Below are positions 63,906 to 64,000 of a stretch of DNA of 64,000 nt, piece by piece (positions within the stretch are counted from its first letter, which is position 1; every line of letters starts with the position of its first letter). Position numbers and translations under genes: made by a program. A model generated the notes under the pieces. It searched no databases, was not told where the DNA came from, and saw nothing but the letters and a program-made list of their open reading frames with translations. Source of the stretch: Eriocheir sinensis (Eukaryota > Arthropoda > Malacostraca > Decapoda > Varunidae); contig NC_066509.1 in assembly GCF_024679095.1 (NCBI RefSeq), forward strand, positions 20,196,811 through 20,260,810. The letters are read 5' to 3'.

Positions 63906-64000
63906 ATGGCCACGTATTCACAATAAACATTTAAATTTGTATTAAAATAAATATACAAAATGCACATACAATAAGGGGTAAACTTGTATTGGAGTGTAGA
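63906..64000 (-). repeat. Minus-oriented satellite at window edge
   Basis: After an unmatched GGCCACGTATTCACAAT stretch (about 63908-63924) the A-rich strand resumes with TTTGTATTAAAATAAATATA and the CATACAATAAGG variant. The last bases (GGGGTAAAC...GGAGTGTAGA) look error-laden or leave the repeat. Confidence 0.7.

Overview
This window contains no gene that I can support. It is a very A+T-rich satellite array, almost certainly eukaryotic nuclear heterochromatin (centromeric, pericentromeric, subtelomeric, or from a sex or B chromosome). The species cannot be named from the sequence. Nearly every base belongs to diverged copies of one monomer of about 45 bp. Read on its T-rich strand, the monomer has these landmarks in order: ATACAAATTTACATT, then ATTTTATGTGTATTTTG, then TATATATATTTT. 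No tRNA, rRNA, transposon protein, bacterial operon or CRISPR array was seen.

Monomers are not all alike. About 16 variants, recognisable by small changes (for example ATTCG, TTTTGCATATC, GTGCATTTTG, TTTTGG, ATGCGTT...GGTATTTTGCATC, ATTCTGTG, GTGTTTTG), recur in a fixed order. This gives a higher-order repeat of about 710-720 bp. Shortened versions of about 517 bp and about 390 bp also occur. The array is cut into blocks whose T-rich strand alternates between + and -, with about 30 orientation switches before 54.6 kb. Some switch junctions recur with the same sequence (J1 four times, J2 five times, J3 three times), so inversions were followed by segmental duplication.

Layout: 1-3.16 kb is mainly +; 3.16-11.3 kb is -; 11.5-16.2 kb is mixed and mostly -; 16.2-20.95 kb is +; 20.95-22.7 kb is -; 22.7-25.85 kb is + with tiny inverted patches; 25.85-35.2 kb alternates every 0.1-3 kb; 35.2-39.7 kb is +; 39.7-46.5 kb is -; 46.5-53.2 kb alternates; 53.2-57.15 kb is +; the rest alternates. 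Large paralogous copies include 1-7.99 kb with 37.87-44.59 kb, 16.5-18.62 kb with 35.76-37.87 kb, and 17.9-22.5 kb with 54.7-58.9 kb. Long (TA)n tracts sit inside the array. Most appear to have expanded from the monomer's own TATATATA core.

Two places look like data problems rather than biology. From about 54.6 kb to the end the same repeats continue but are riddled with one- to few-base indels, as in unpolished long-read sequence. At 49,675-49,784, 18 of 19 expected G/C positions have become A/T while every A/T position is kept. The long open reading frames (up to 287 codons) are by-products of a 45-bp (15-codon) repeat whose T-rich strand has few stop triplets in any frame. I reject them as genes. 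All alignments were done by eye, so block and duplication borders are approximate.
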